The notes under the pieces were generated by a model that saw only the letters and a program-made list of their open reading frames with translations, had not been told where the DNA came from and did no database searches. This document shows, piece by piece, positions 37,704 through 47,617 of a stretch of 64,000 bases of DNA (within the stretch, counting starts at the first letter, position 1; each line of letters opens with the position of its first letter). This stretch comes from Actinomadura pelletieri DSM 43383 (lineage in GTDB: Bacteria; Actinomycetota; Actinomycetes; Streptosporangiales; Streptosporangiaceae). A program made the translations under genes and the position numbers. The stretch spans positions 744,001 to 808,000 of the forward strand of contig NZ_RBWU01000001.1 in NCBI RefSeq assembly GCF_003634705.1, in the 5' to 3' direction.

Positions 37704-39872
37704 TCAGCGTTTGCGGGCCTGGTGCTTGATGCGTCCGGTCAGCTCCGTGACCTGGTTGTAGATGGCGCGTCGCTCGGCCATCAGCGACCGGATCTTGCGT
37801 TCGGCGTGCATGACCGTGGTGTGGTCGCGGCCGCCGAACTGCTGCCCGATCTTGGGAAGCGACAGGTCCGTCAGCTCACGGCACAGGTACATCGCGATCT
37901 GCCGGGCGGTGACCAGCATCCGGGAGCGGGACGGCCCGCACAGGTCGTCGATCGTCGTGCCGAAGTACTCCACGGTCTGCGCCATGATCATCGCGGCGGT
38001 GATCTCGGGCCCGGAGTCGTTCGGGATGAGGTCCTTCAGGACGATCTCGGCGAGCTTCATGTCGACCGACTGCCGGTTCAGGCTCGCGAACGCCGTCACC
38101 CGGATCAGCGCGCCCTCCAGCTCGCGGATGTTCGTCGCGATCTGGGAGGCGATGAACTCCAGCACGTCCGGCGGCGCGGCGAGGCCCTCCTGGCGCGCCT
38201 TCTTCTGCAGGATCGCGATGCGCGTCTCCAGCTCGGGCGGCTGGACGTCGGTCGTGAGCCCCCACTCGAACCGGTTGCGCAGCCGGTCCTCCAGCGTCAC
38301 CAGCTCCTTGGGCGGACGGTCGCTGGAGATCACGATCTGCTTGCTGGCGTTGTGGAGGGTGTTGAAGGTGTGGAAGAACTCCTCCTGCGTCTGTTCCTTG
38401 CCCTCCAGGAACTGGATGTCGTCGACGAGGAGGATGTCCACATCCCGGTAGCGGCGGCGGAACCCGTCGGCCTTTCCGTCGCGGATCGAGTTGATGAAGT
38501 CGTTCGTGAACTCTTCAGAACTCACATAACGGACACGCGCGCCATTGAAGAGGCTTTGCGCGTAATGCCCGATTGCGTGGAGAAGGTGGGTCTTGCCGAG
38601 ACCGGAGTCGCCGTAGACGAACAGTGGGTTGTACGCCTTGGCCGGTTGCTCGGCGACGGCGACGGCGGCCGCGTGCGCGAACCGGTTCGACGAGCCGATG
38701 ACGAACGTCTCGAACGTGTACTTGGGATTGAGGCGTGCGTGCTCGGACGCCCCCGAGCCCGCGCTCCCGCCGGATCCGGGCGCCGAGGCGGCCGGAGCGC
38801 CCGGCCCGCCTCCTGGCCCTGGCCCGCCGGGCCCGCCTGGCCCTGGCCCGCCGGGGCCCGTGGGGCCGCTGGCGCCGGGGGGGCGGGCGTCGGAGCCCTC
38901 CTCGTCCCGGAACCCGCCCTCGCCGCGGTACGGCTCCTCACCGCGGTACGGATCGCCGCCACCGCCGTACTGCTCGGAGCCGCCGCCGTACTGGTCCGTC
39001 CCCGGGAAGGGCTGCTCTCCGCCGGTGAACGGGGGCTCCCCGGCCTGGAGGGTGTCTTCCGCGTGGCCGAGCGACGGATCAGACCCGCCGTGCTGGGGTT
39101 CGCGACCCTGTTGTTCTCCGCGACCACCCGGACGCATCGGCCCGAGTGTGCGGTCGTTCAGATGCGAGTGCGGGGGACGTCCCGGCGGCTCGCCACCGAA
39201 GCCCTCCTGCGCGCCGTAGCCCGGATAGCCCTGCGGGCCCCGACCTTCGTACGACGACGGCCCCGGGCCCCGCCCACCCGGACCACCATAAGGGGACGAG
39301 TACGACTCGCGCTCGTCATCCTGAGCCTGTGGATAACCTCCGGGGCCGCCGCCGGGGCTGTGGGTAACTCCCTGCTGCGGCCGATACCCAGCGTCGCCGT
39401 ACGGCTGCTCCATGTACGGACGATCCGACCGTTCGCCGTAGGGCTGCTCCGTGTACGGCCGTTCCCGGTCGCGATCGTCGCGCGACGAGTCCGAGTAGGA
39501 GTCGCCATAAGAAGAAGGTGCGGGATCGTGCATTCCGAGCCCGCCTCCGGGGCCCGGACCCGGGAGCGGCGCCGTCAGCGGCTCACCCGCTCCCGCCCGC
39601 GGCGCCCCGCCGGGCGGCTCCGGCTGGACGGTCACCGCGACCCGGATCTCCCTGCCCAGTTCACGGGAAAGGGCCTGCGTAATGAGGTTGCGCAGCCGCG
39701 TTTCCAGCGCGTCCTTGGCGAAGTCGTTCGGCGCCGCGAGGAGGGCCGTCCCCTCCACGAGCGCCAGCGGTCGGACCATCGGAAGCCATGCGCGGTAACT
39801 GGGCGACAGATCGCTCTCGGACAGGGCGGTGAGGGTGCGGGCCCAGACTGATCCGAGATCCTGACCGTCCAT
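37704..39872 (-). CDS. dnaA: Chromosomal replication initiator protein DnaA
   Basis: 722 residues from the ATG at 39872 ([14 protein letters not shown]), much longer than E. coli DnaA (467). Domain I is at residues 1-85. A linker of about 300 residues rich in Pro, Gly, Tyr and Gln follows. The AAA+ core has Walker [10 protein letters not shown] and Walker [12 protein letters not shown]. Domain IV ends with the DnaA signature [11 protein letters not shown]. Long linkers are known in streptomycetes and relatives. A TGTGGATAA box lies inside the gene (39328-39336). Further in-frame ATG/GTG starts upstream are possible. Confidence 0.96.
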   Translation of the reverse strand: MDGQDLGSVWARTLTALSESDLSPSYRAWLPMVRPLALVEGTALLAAPNDFAKDALETRLRNLITQALSRELGREIRVAVTVQPEPPGGAPRAGAGEPLTAPLPGPGPGGGLGMHDPAPSSYGDSYSDSSRDDRDRERPYTEQPYGERSDRPYMEQPYGDAGYRPQQGVTHSPGGGPGGYPQAQDDERESYSSPYGGPGGRGPGPSSYEGRGPQGYPGYGAQEGFGGEPPGRPPHSHLNDRTLGPMRPGGRGEQQGREPQHGGSDPSLGHAEDTLQAGEPPFTGGEQPFPGTDQYGGGSEQYGGGGDPYRGEEPYRGEGGFRDEEGSDARPPGASGPTGPGGPGPGGPGGPGPGGGPGAPAASAPGSGGSAGSGASEHARLNPKYTFETFVIGSSNRFAHAAAVAVAEQPAKAYNPLFVYGDSGLGKTHLLHAIGHYAQSLFNGARVRYVSSEEFTNDFINSIRDGKADGFRRRYRDVDILLVDDIQFLEGKEQTQEEFFHTFNTLHNASKQIVISSDRPPKELVTLEDRLRNRFEWGLTTDVQPPELETRIAILQKKARQEGLAAPPDVLEFIASQIATNIRELEGALIRVTAFASLNRQSVDMKLAEIVLKDLIPNDSGPEITAAMIMAQTVEYFGTTIDDLCGPSRSRMLVTARQIAMYLCRELTDLSLPKIGQQFGGRDHTTVMHAERKIRSLMAERRAIYNQVTELTGRIKHQARKR

Positions 39873-39986
39873 GCGCAAGGTCCCCTCCCCCTCCGTCCGA
39901 CGGAGCCTGACTGGCTGGCTCTCCCACGGGACACGTCCGGCCTCACAGAGCACGGCCGCGACGCGGAAGACTTACTCTCTCACGAG

Positions 39987-40019
39987 TTGTCCACAGAGTT
40001 GTCCACATGCTGTGCATAA
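39987..40019. promoter_or_regulatory. DnaA boxes in the dnaA promoter region
   Basis: Two perfect TTGTCCACA boxes (39987-39995 and 39999-40007) and a near match TGTGCATAA (40011-40019), 115-147 bases before the dnaA start. This is the classical arrangement for DnaA autorepression. Confidence 0.75.
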
Positions 40020-40458
40020 GCATGAGGCGCCCTGTGTAAAACCCGGCACGCGGGTCCTGTGAACAGGGTCGGGAGTCTCCGGCCTTCGCGCGGCCGGTAC
40101 GGGGTGTGGTTCTGGAACGGGGGCTTGAGTGGGCAGAGTGCCCGAGGGGGTCGACGGACGTCGGTTCGCCCGGATGACCCTAACCGCTGCGGCCCCCGCC
40201 CGCAACACGATCACGACCCCTCCGACGTGTCTGATCATGGTCTGTCCGGGGTCGGCGGCGGGCGCTCCGGTTTGACCGTGTGCGCCGCAGCCCGTAACGT
40301 TCTGAGGTCGAGTCGCATCGACGGGGATGACGCGTGCCCGCCGACAGCCCCTCCAGACAGGCTCGGGTGGGCCCCCGCTGCGGGGGACCGGACGCGGCCC
40401 TCGATGCGAACTATCGAGCCTTATTGCCGACCAACCGACCGCAGCACTGGAGCCTCAA
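40020..40458. other. dnaA-rpmH divergent promoter region
   Basis: This spacer between dnaA and rpmH carries divergent promoters. A GTTCTGAGGTCGAGTC stretch (about 40299) and the sequence near 40420-40440 (CTTATTGCC) may belong to the rpmH promoter. No gene is seen. Confidence 0.45.
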
Positions 40459-40596
40459 GTGAGCAAGCGTACTTTCCAGCCGAACAACCGTCGTCGCCAC
40501 AAGAAGCACGGCTTCCGGCTGCGCATGCGCACACGCGCCGGCCGCGCGATCCTGTCCAACCGGCGCGGCAAGGGCCGCGCTCGTATCGCGGTCTGA
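40459..40596 (+). CDS. rpmH: 50S ribosomal protein L34
   Basis: 45 residues from a GTG ([18 protein letters not shown]), ending GRARIAV. It is the canonical, very basic L34 with the conserved [11 protein letters not shown] segment. First gene of the rpmH-rnpA-yidD-yidC-khpB operon. Confidence 0.98.
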   Translation: MSKRTFQPNNRRRHKKHGFRLRMRTRAGRAILSNRRGKGRARIAV

Positions 40597-40609
40597 TCCA
40601 CCGCTCACT

Positions 40610-40978
40610 GTGCTGCCGTCCGGAAACCGGATGCGGCGGCGGGACGACTTCACGTTGGCCGTCCGGCGCGGTCGCCGCGCCGGACGGCCAAACGTCGTGG
40701 TTCACCTGCTTCACCCGGACCAGGCTCCCGATGCGGCCACCGCGCCGCTGGTCGGGTTCATCGTGGCGCGCACCGTGGGGAACGCGGTCGTCCGCAACAC
40801 CACACGGCGGCGGCTGCGCCATCTGATGCGCTCGCACCTGGACCGGCTCCCAGCGGGTAGCCTGCTCGTAGTACGCGCCACCCCCTCCGCGGGAACGGCG
40901 CGTCCCGACGAACTGGCCGCGGATCTGGAGTCGGCGCTCGACCGACTGCTGCGGCCCGCGTCCAAGGGGCGGAGATGA
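40610..40978 (+). CDS. rnpA: Ribonuclease P protein component
   Basis: 122 residues from a GTG 13 bases after rpmH. It contains the RNR signature region [19 protein letters not shown], which binds the RNase P RNA, and an N-terminal [14 protein letters not shown] typical of the family. It matures tRNA 5' ends together with the catalytic RNA. The stop overlaps the yidD start (ATGA). Confidence 0.96.
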   Translation: MLPSGNRMRRRDDFTLAVRRGRRAGRPNVVVHLLHPDQAPDAATAPLVGFIVARTVGNAVVRNTTRRRLRHLMRSHLDRLPAGSLLVVRATPSAGTARPDELAADLESALDRLLRPASKGRR

Positions 40979-41382
40979 GGAGTCAGGGGATGACGTTCCC
41001 CTCGGATCACCCGGCGGGTCCCCCGGGCCCCGTCGCGGGCCTGCTGATCCTTCTCGTCCGCGCCTACCGCCGCTTCTTGAGTCCCCTGCTCGGGCAGCAG
41101 TGCCGATTCCAGCCCAGCTGCAGCGCCTACGGCCTGGAGGCCCTCCAGGTGCACGGCGCGTTGCGCGGCACGTGGCTGACGGCCCGCCGAATCGCGCGGT
41201 GCCACCCCTTCCATCCCGGGGGTCACGACCCGGTGCCGCCGAAGAAGTCGTCCAGGACGCACTTCTCCGGGGGGCCTGAGGGGACGACCCCCCAGGCGCG
41301 ATCCGCGGCGGCTTCCTCGAACTCCGGCCGCCAAGAGAGCGGCCCCGCCCTAGCAGAGCCCAAGGAGCTGCCCGGTGCTTGA
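40975..41382 (+). CDS. yidD: Membrane protein insertion efficiency factor YidD
   Basis: 135 residues. The core (about 20-90) has the YidD motif [29 protein letters not shown] and RCHPFHPGG. It is a small amphipathic membrane-associated protein that aids YidC. The C-terminal tail of about 40 residues is longer than usual and low-complexity. It overlaps rnpA and, by a few bases, yidC. Confidence 0.94.
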   Translation: MRSQGMTFPSDHPAGPPGPVAGLLILLVRAYRRFLSPLLGQQCRFQPSCSAYGLEALQVHGALRGTWLTARRIARCHPFHPGGHDPVPPKKSSRTHFSGGPEGTTPQARSAAASSNSGRQESGPALAEPKELPGA

Positions 41383-42355
41383 TTGGTTGTACGAGATCGT
41401 CGCTCAGCTCATCGCGTGGATCCACACGGGGCTGAGCACCGTCCTCCCCGAGGACAGTGGCTGGGCCTGGGGCGGCACGATCATTCTGCTGACCGTCCTG
41501 CTGCGGCTCGTGATGGTTCCGCTGTTCGTGAAGCAGATCCACGCTTCGCGGAAGATGCAGGAGCTGAACCCCAAGGTCCAGGCGCTGCGTAAGAAGTACA
41601 AGAACGACAAGCAGCGCCTCAACCAGGAGGTCATGAAGCTCTACCAGGAGAACGGCGCCAACCCGCTCTCGGGCTGCCTGCCGCTCCTGGTGCAGATGCC
41701 CGTCTTCATCGGCCTCTTCCAGACGCTGAAGAAGATCTCGGACGCCAAGGAGGGCGAGTCCGTCTTCGCCCTTTCCGCCGAGTTGGTGCAGAGCGCCCAG
41801 AAGGCCAGCATCTTCGGCGCCCACATCCCCGACACCTTCCTCAACGCCTGGGGCGACGACCCCAAGAGTTGGACGGCCATCGTCGTCACCGGCCTCGCCG
41901 TGATCATCAGCTCCTGCACCACGTTCTTCACCGTCCGGGCGAGCATCAAGCGCCAGCCCATCACCGACGACGCCAACCCGATGATGCAGGCGCAGAAGAT
42001 GATGGTCTTCCTCGCGCCGCTGTTCGGCCTCTTCGGCCTCGGTTTCCCGCTGGGCGTCCTGATGTACTGGGTCACGTCCAACACCTGGACGCTGGCGCAG
42101 CAGCACTACATCTACAAGAAGTACCCGCCGCTCGGTAAGGACGGCGAGCCCGCGCCGACCGCCACCGGCAAGACGGGTCCGAAGACCTCCGCCAAGGGCG
42201 CCGGGTCCAAGAACGGGCAGCCTCCGGCCGGAACCAAGTCCAAGCTGCGGAAAGACGCCGAGCCCGTGCCCGAGCCGGACGAGAAGCCGAAGGTCGTCCG
42301 CAACCAGCCGACCCGCAAGCCGCGCAGCAAGCGCAGCGGCACCCAGAAGCGCTAG
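41375..42355 (+). CDS. yidC: Membrane protein insertase YidC (Oxa1 family)
   Basis: 326 residues from a GTG with AAGGAG upstream. It has five hydrophobic segments, a positively charged cytoplasmic hairpin loop ([19 protein letters not shown]), the [16 protein letters not shown] helix and the [15 protein letters not shown] segment of the Oxa1 fold, then a basic C-terminal tail ([12 protein letters not shown]) that binds ribosomes. Inserts membrane proteins with or without SecYEG. Confidence 0.96.
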   Translation: MLDWLYEIVAQLIAWIHTGLSTVLPEDSGWAWGGTIILLTVLLRLVMVPLFVKQIHASRKMQELNPKVQALRKKYKNDKQRLNQEVMKLYQENGANPLSGCLPLLVQMPVFIGLFQTLKKISDAKEGESVFALSAELVQSAQKASIFGAHIPDTFLNAWGDDPKSWTAIVVTGLAVIISSCTTFFTVRASIKRQPITDDANPMMQAQKMMVFLAPLFGLFGLGFPLGVLMYWVTSNTWTLAQQHYIYKKYPPLGKDGEPAPTATGKTGPKTSAKGAGSKNGQPPAGTKSKLRKDAEPVPEPDEKPKVVRNQPTRKPRSKRSGTQKR

Positions 42356-42393
42356 TTTGAACCCCGAGTACGTGCCGGAGAAGGAGAACCCCG

Positions 42394-42879
42394 TTGAGTC
42401 AGACCGACACCACCGAGGTCGACGTCCAGGCGCTCGAGCAGGAAGGCGAGATCGCCGCCGACTACATCGAGGGCCTGCTGGACATCGGTGACTACGACGG
42501 CGACATCGACATGGACGTCGAGGGCGAACGCGCGATCGTCGCCGTCGTCGGCGGTTCCCTGGACGAACTGGTCGGCAAGCGCGGCGAGGTCCTGGAGGCC
42601 CTGCAGGAACTCACCCGCCTGGCCGTGCACCGCCAGACGGGCAACCGCACCCGGCTCATGCTCGACATCGGCGGCTACCGCGAACGCCGCCGCGCCGAAC
42701 TCACCAAACTGGGCACGGACGTCGCGGACGAGGTCAAGCAGGCCGGCGAGCCGAAGCCGCTGGCGCCCATGACCCCCTTCGAACGCAAGATCGTCCACGA
42801 TGCGGTGGCCGCCGCGGGCCTGCGCAGCGAATCCGAAGGCGAAGAACCGGACCGCTACGTCGTCGTCTACCCCGCCTGA
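42394..42879 (+). CDS. khpB: RNA-binding protein KhpB/Jag (KH-R3H)
   Basis: 161 residues from a TTG. A KH-type domain (about 40-115) is followed by the R3H domain with TPFERKIVHDAVAAAGL. KhpB binds RNA with KhpA and is linked to cell elongation. It ends the rpmH operon and is followed by a strong intrinsic terminator. Confidence 0.94.
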   Translation: MSQTDTTEVDVQALEQEGEIAADYIEGLLDIGDYDGDIDMDVEGERAIVAVVGGSLDELVGKRGEVLEALQELTRLAVHRQTGNRTRLMLDIGGYRERRRAELTKLGTDVADEVKQAGEPKPLAPMTPFERKIVHDAVAAAGLRSESEGEEPDRYVVVYPA

Positions 42880-42898
42880 CTTACCCGCTCCATCTAAC

Positions 42899-42930
42899 CG
42901 GCCCCGGCGCCCCAGGCCCGGGGCCGTTTT
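42899..42930 (+). terminator. Intrinsic terminator of the rpmH-khpB operon
   Basis: Perfect 9-base arms CGGCCCCGG (42899-42907) and CCGGGGCCG (42918-42926), a 10-base loop and a TTTT run (42927-42930), 20 bases after the khpB stop. Confidence 0.9.
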
Positions 42931-43652
42931 GCATCGTCACCACCATCCAGGAACCCGCCCGCTCCCAACCCCCAAGGCAGGACCGCACCCGCGCAGAGCC
43001 CTGCGCCCACAACCAACCCACCCCAACGCCAGCCCTCGACAGCTACAACCCCCTCAGCGATGGGTCAGCTCGCGAGTAATGCCAAGGCGCACGGGCATCC
43101 GCAGGGTCGTGCCGTTCATGTGGTCTTTGGAGGTGGTCCCTCCAGGCGAGACAGAGCAGCGGGGCAGCGCGGGACCTCGGTATGGGCGGCTTCCCGGCGG
43201 TGTTTCGCCGGTTGGTCAGACCGCGGTCGTTCTCAGGAATGCCGTGGCGCGCAGGGCGTCCGCAGGAATCGCATTGTTCATGTGGTTGCTTTCGAAGTCG
43301 GGTGCCGACGAGACTGAGCGGCGCAGCAGCGCGGAGTCCTCGGTATGAACAGTTTGCTGGTAGCGCTTCGCTGGTTGGTCAGGAGTGCGGTCGACGAACC
43401 GGCGCCGGTGGCACCGAGACGCGCTGGGAATCCGCAGTACGCGTACGTTCGTGGACGCCGTCAAGGCAAACCGCCGGAAGGCCGGGACTTCGGCGAGTCC
43501 GTCGCCGGTGACACCCCGCTGTGTGGCTGGAAGGTTGTCCTCGCTCGCAAGCTGCGGATGTCGGGTTTGTGTGGGCCATCGACTCTCCCATCGGAGAAGG
43601 AGTCCGCGCATCAGCGCGGGATCCTCGACGGGGTCGACCTCTCGACGAGGTC
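42931..43652. repeat. Gene-free region with ~158-bp imperfect repeat
   Basis: A unit that includes GTTCATGTGGT, CGAGAC-AGC-GCG, GCAGCGCGG-CCTCGGTATG and TTCGC-GGTTGGTCAG occurs at about 43060-43220 and 43217-43378; a third, degenerate part continues to about 43440. Open frames exist in the repeats on the minus strand but are not conserved between copies. No gene is supported. Confidence 0.65.
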
Positions 43653-44402
43653 TCAGATATTGGGCAGAGTGCGGTTGAGGAGTTGGAGCAACTCTTCCCA
43701 GTGGCGTCGATGTCCGGAGGGGTCGAAGACGTCGGTGTCGGACATGGTGAACCCATGGCGGGTGCCGGAGTAGGTATCGATGGTGTAGTCGACGCCTGCG
43801 GCGTCCAATGATCGGTTGAGTTCGCTGATGGCATCGGACGACAGGTCGCCCTCGGCGAGGCCGAGATGAACCTGGGCGGTGAGCGTGGTGGCGAGGCGGT
43901 GCGGGCTGTCGGGCGCGTCGGTGACCAGGGCGCCCGGGTGGAATCCGGCGACGGCGGCCACCTGTTCGGGGTGGGCCGCCCCGGTGCGCAACGCGAGGAC
44001 CGCGCCGACGCAGTAGCCGACCACGGCGACCGGTCCGGCGCCGACCTCGGGTCGTGTGGCCAGGAATCTGAGATAGGCGTCGGCGTCGCGCAAGATCCGC
44101 TCGGGAGTGTGCTCCTTGATCCAAGGCATTATCTGGGCGATGAGCGCGGGCCGGACATCGTCGCCGAGGTGTTCGGGAAGCTCGACCACCGGTGCCGGGC
44201 CATGCCGGTAGAAGATGTTGGGGACGAGCACGTAATACCCGTACTCGGCCAGTTCGCGAGCTTTGCCTTCGAGTTCGGGCCGAAGACCGAAGGCATCGGT
44301 GTACAGCAGCACGCCCGGGTGCGGCCTTCCATCGTCGGGAAAGGCGACGAAAGCGTCGGCCTGACCGTCCGCGGTAAGTATCCGCAAGGTTTCGCTGGGC
44401 AT
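43653..44402 (-). CDS. Dienelactone hydrolase family protein
   Basis: 249 residues from the ATG at 44402 (AGGGGA upstream). An alpha/beta hydrolase of the DLH type: nucleophile Cys in VVGYCVGAVLAL, a later Asp in the YTIDTYSGTRHGF region, and His in TRHGF. DLH enzymes open the lactone ring of dienelactones, but many homologues act on other esters. It has no pathway partners nearby. Confidence 0.88.
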   Translation of the reverse strand: MPSETLRILTADGQADAFVAFPDDGRPHPGVLLYTDAFGLRPELEGKARELAEYGYYVLVPNIFYRHGPAPVVELPEHLGDDVRPALIAQIMPWIKEHTPERILRDADAYLRFLATRPEVGAGPVAVVGYCVGAVLALRTGAAHPEQVAAVAGFHPGALVTDAPDSPHRLATTLTAQVHLGLAEGDLSSDAISELNRSLDAAGVDYTIDTYSGTRHGFTMSDTDVFDPSGHRRHWEELLQLLNRTLPNI

Positions 44403-45141
44403 GAGGTCCCCTGTCATGGTCGAGCTTGTGACCAGCACGGCAAGTGTGAAGCCCGCACCGTAGCAAGGGCCTCCGCGTACGGACCCGCCCCGGTTCGTAC
44501 GGCACTCGGCAGAGCACCAGGTCACCAAGCCCTATACAGCGGGCGACTTCTCTAATCGGCGGTCGGTCACGGCTGCGCCACCCTGCCCGAGGACGCCGCC
44601 GACGTCCAGGCGTCCACAATTGCGGACGTGCAACCTCCCGGGTAGTCATCGCCCTACAGTTGACCAGCGAAAGAGCCCACATGCCTTAGGTGGCGCCCCT
44701 AGCACCGTCAGCTGGTACTCCCCTCACCAGGAGCGTCTGACGCTGCCAAAGCCTTGGCGCTCCTGCTCCGGGCGCGAGACCACGGGCGGCCAGATGTTCG
44801 CCATCACCAGAACATGAAGGCGGCGGGCCGATCGCGACACCGCCGTCGGCGTTCGGCCGGACGTGCCGCGCCGACAACTCCGCGAGCCGCGTCACAGGAT
44901 CGCCGGCCGCACTGCTCGTCGACGACGACCAGGTACGGACCGTCCACCAGAACCTGACTCTTGTGCCTCCGCGGCTTGCGAAGCGCCGACCCGGGTGACC
45001 TGCTCGATGGGCGTCCATGGAAGTTGGTGCAGCGGGACGCGGGATACAGGGGAGGGCCCCGCGTCGTGGGACGCGGGGCCCGGGGGCTCGGTGTGACCGC
45101 CGCCCAAGACACACCGAGCGGGATCGGATCTGGTGTCCGGG
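44403..45141. other. Gap without a recognisable gene
   Basis: About 740 bases. Minus-strand frames near 44690-45110 have mixed pieces of plausible protein (QVLVDGPYLVVVDEQ, then another frame LAELSARHVRPNADGG), which may be the remains of a decayed gene. No start or family can be assigned. A perfect hairpin at 45054-45081 is listed separately. Confidence 0.45.
45054..45081 (-). terminator. Hairpin terminator of the DUF6458 gene
   Basis: Perfect 12-base arms GGGCCCCGCGTC (45054-45065) and GACGCGGGGCCC (45070-45081) with a four-base loop, 60 bases beyond the stop of the DUF6458 gene. No T run (I-shaped, as common in actinobacteria). Confidence 0.75.
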
Positions 45142-45597
45142 TCAGCGGGTCGTTCGGCGCCACCTGCGGCGCTGGGTGACAGGTGTTTGGACGATGGACG
45201 TCGTGTTCTCCGCGGCAGGGTCCTGCGCGTGCGCCGGGTCCTGGGCGTATGCCGGGTCCTGCGCGAGGTGGCCGGTTCGGTCGCCCGCGTCCGCCGGGTG
45301 ATCGATCACACGTTCGACTCGTTCGGCGGGACGTCCGACCGGCGCCGGGTCCTCGATGATGTGCTCCTCGCGGACTATTGTTCCGGGCTCGTCCCCGTAG
45401 GCGGGGTCGGCGCCGACGACACGACCGACACGGCGCCGGGGGCGCGTGTACTTGAGGGTGAAGGCCATGCTGATCAGCCCAACCAGGATGAGGATCCAGC
45501 CGACCAGGTGAATGTCAATGCCGCTGAGATCGACGCGAAGGGCGAACGCGAGGATCGCACCAAGGGCGATGAATGCGAGACTGACTCCGATTCCCAT
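45142..45597 (-). CDS. DUF6458-like membrane protein with acidic tail
   Basis: 151 residues. Two hydrophobic helices (MGIGVSLAFIALGAILAFAL and VGWILILVGLISMAFTL) separated by the VDLSGIDIHLVGW turn match the DUF6458 pattern; a hydrophilic tail of about 90 residues follows. The tail carries DPAYAQDPAHAQDPA tandem repeats. The family's function is unknown. The tail length varies in homologues, and here the repeats likely expanded. Confidence 0.82.
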   Translation of the reverse strand: MGIGVSLAFIALGAILAFALRVDLSGIDIHLVGWILILVGLISMAFTLKYTRPRRRVGRVVGADPAYGDEPGTIVREEHIIEDPAPVGRPAERVERVIDHPADAGDRTGHLAQDPAYAQDPAHAQDPAAENTTSIVQTPVTQRRRWRRTTR

Positions 45598-45779
45598 CTG
45601 TCGGAGCTCCTTCCGGGGGCTAGGGGGGCGACACAGCGGGCCCTATACCCGACAGGTGCGGGATATGCCACAGGTGATGTGGTTCTTGCCCTGGCGTGAG
45701 GGTCCCGGCGCGTGCGCTCCGGTTCGCCGGGACGTTTCGCGTGCACGCTGCCCGGTGCTTTTGTGGAACGATTCGTCGG

Positions 45780-46460
45780 GTGGGGATTGGACGTGAGGTG
45801 GTCTTCGGTGATGCGCTCCCGGTCGCGGAACGCTATGCGGCGTTCCTTGAGACGGCCGGGGTCGAGCGCGGGCTCATCGGGCCACGGGAGACCGATCGCC
45901 TCTGGGAACGCCACCTGATCAACTGCGCGGTGGTGGCGGACGTGATCCCGCCGGACGCGCGGGTCGTGGACGTCGGTTCCGGGGCGGGCCTTCCGGGGAT
46001 CGTCCTGGGGATCGTCCGGCCCGATCTGCGGATCACTCTGCTGGAGCCGCTGCTGAGGCGCACCACCTTCCTGACCGAATGCATCGAAATGCTCGATCTG
46101 CACAATGTTGAGGTGCGGCGAGGACGGGCCGAGGACATGGTCGGGGAGATCACGGTCGACGTCGCCACGGCACGCGCTGTCGCACCGCTCAAGCGCCTGG
46201 TGACATGGGCGCTTCCGTTGCTGCGGCCGGGCGGAGAACTGCTCGCGCTCAAGGGGGAACGGGCCGCGGTCGAACTGGAGGAGGCGGAGACCGTCCTGAA
46301 GCGTTTCGGTGTGCGGAGCACGGAACTGCTTCAAGTCGGGCGCGGTATGGTCGATTCGCCGACAACGCTCGTCCGTGTCGTCGCCGGCCAGGGCGAGGTC
46401 GTCGGGCGACGACAGCGCGCGCCCCGGCGTGCTAAAGGGTCGAGGAAGAGGTCTTCATGA
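45780..46460 (+). CDS. rsmG: 16S rRNA (guanine-527-N7)-methyltransferase RsmG
   Basis: 226 residues if started at the GTG at 45780; in-frame starts at 45696 or 45798 are possible. The SAM-binding motif VVDVGSGAGLPGIVLGI and the LWERHLINC segment are diagnostic. It methylates G527 in the 16S rRNA decoding region; loss of the enzyme gives low-level streptomycin resistance. Its stop overlaps the parA start (ATGA), as in most actinobacteria. Confidence 0.95.
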   Translation: MGIGREVVFGDALPVAERYAAFLETAGVERGLIGPRETDRLWERHLINCAVVADVIPPDARVVDVGSGAGLPGIVLGIVRPDLRITLLEPLLRRTTFLTECIEMLDLHNVEVRRGRAEDMVGEITVDVATARAVAPLKRLVTWALPLLRPGGELLALKGERAAVELEEAETVLKRFGVRSTELLQVGRGMVDSPTTLVRVVAGQGEVVGRRQRAPRRAKGSRKRSS

Positions 46461-47617
46461 GCACGGGACCAGGGCTTGGCAGGCCTGACCGCGCCGACGA
46501 ATCCCCCGACGAACAGCCGTCCGGGCCGGGTGAGGAAGCCGCTCGTACGGCCGTGCCCGCCGGGACGCGGGGGGAGGCGGCTCCGGAAACGTCACCGGCG
46601 TCCGCGCCCTCCGGACACGCGATGTGGAGCACCACGACGTCCGGAACCGCGGAGAACGTCGGACTTGTACCGACGAACGCCGGTGGCGCTCGGCCGCCGG
46701 CTCCGCGCAAAGGATCAAATCAGGGGGAGTCAGAACTCGTGCGCGAGGCGCTCAAGGACGCCAAGGTTTCACGTGAAACAACGGCCACGGCGGTGAAGAC
46801 GGCTTCGAGCCGCAGGGACAGGGAATGGCCGCGGCCCGACCACTGCCGTGTGATCACCATCGCCAACCAGAAAGGCGGCGTGGGGAAGACCACCAGTTCG
46901 GTGAACCTGGCCGCGTCGCTCGCGATGCACGGCGCCCAGGTGCTCGTGGTCGACCTCGACCCCCAGGGCAACGCGTCCACCGCGCTCGGTGTCGAGCACC
47001 ACGCGGAGGTCCCGTCGATCTACGAGGTGCTGATCGAGGACATGCCGCTGGACGACATCGTCGTCCCGGCCCCGGAGATCCCCAACCTGTACTGCGCGCC
47101 CGCGACGCTCAACCTCGCCGGGGCAGAGATCGAACTCGTCTCCAAGGTGGCGCGGGAGTCGCGGCTGCGGCGGGCGCTGGACGCATATGACACCAACAAG
47201 TTCGACTACGTCCTGATCGACTGCCCGCCGTCCCTCGGGCTGCTGACCGTGAACGCCCTCGTCGGCGGGGACGAACTGCTCATCCCCATCCAGTGCGAGT
47301 ACTACGCACTGGAGGGTCTCGGGCAGCTGATCCGGACCGTCGATCTCGTCAAGGCGCACCTCAACCAGAAACTGCGGGTGTCCACGATCCTGCTCACGAT
47401 GTACGACGCCCGGACGCGTCTTGCCGCGCAGGTGGCCGAGGACGTCCGGAGCCATTTCGGTGACGTCGTCCTCAACACGGTCATTCCCCGCAGCGTCCGG
47501 GTGTCCGAGGCTCCGAGCTACGGGCAGTCCGTGATGACCTACGATCCCGGTTCGAGCGGCGCGCTCGCCTACAGCGAAGCCGCCTCCGAAATGGCCCATG
47601 GAGGAGCCGTCCAGTGA
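46457..47617 (+). CDS. parA: Chromosome partitioning ATPase ParA
   Basis: 386 residues. The first 130 residues are a disordered acidic/Pro-rich extension, beyond normal ParA length. The Walker-type ATPase begins with NQKGGVGKTTSS (deviant Walker A) and continues with DLDPQGNAST and DCPPSLGLLTVNAL. ParA forms a nucleoid-bound gradient that moves ParB-parS complexes. A perfect parS core lies inside the coding region at 46766-46779, encoding VSRET. The stop overlaps the parB start (GTGA). Confidence 0.96.
   Translation: MSTGPGLGRPDRADESPDEQPSGPGEEAARTAVPAGTRGEAAPETSPASAPSGHAMWSTTTSGTAENVGLVPTNAGGARPPAPRKGSNQGESELVREALKDAKVSRETTATAVKTASSRRDREWPRPDHCRVITIANQKGGVGKTTSSVNLAASLAMHGAQVLVVDLDPQGNASTALGVEHHAEVPSIYEVLIEDMPLDDIVVPAPEIPNLYCAPATLNLAGAEIELVSKVARESRLRRALDAYDTNKFDYVLIDCPPSLGLLTVNALVGGDELLIPIQCEYYALEGLGQLIRTVDLVKAHLNQKLRVSTILLTMYDARTRLAAQVAEDVRSHFGDVVLNTVIPRSVRVSEAPSYGQSVMTYDPGSSGALAYSEAASEMAHGGAVQ
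46766..46779. promoter_or_regulatory. parS site inside parA
   Basis: The 14-base palindrome GTTTCACGTGAAAC matches the bacterial parS core perfectly. It is within the parA coding sequence, in the variable N-terminal extension. Confidence 0.93.

Noticed and set aside
37566..39851. 761-codon plus-strand frame across dnaA
   Set aside because: Antisense shadow of dnaA.
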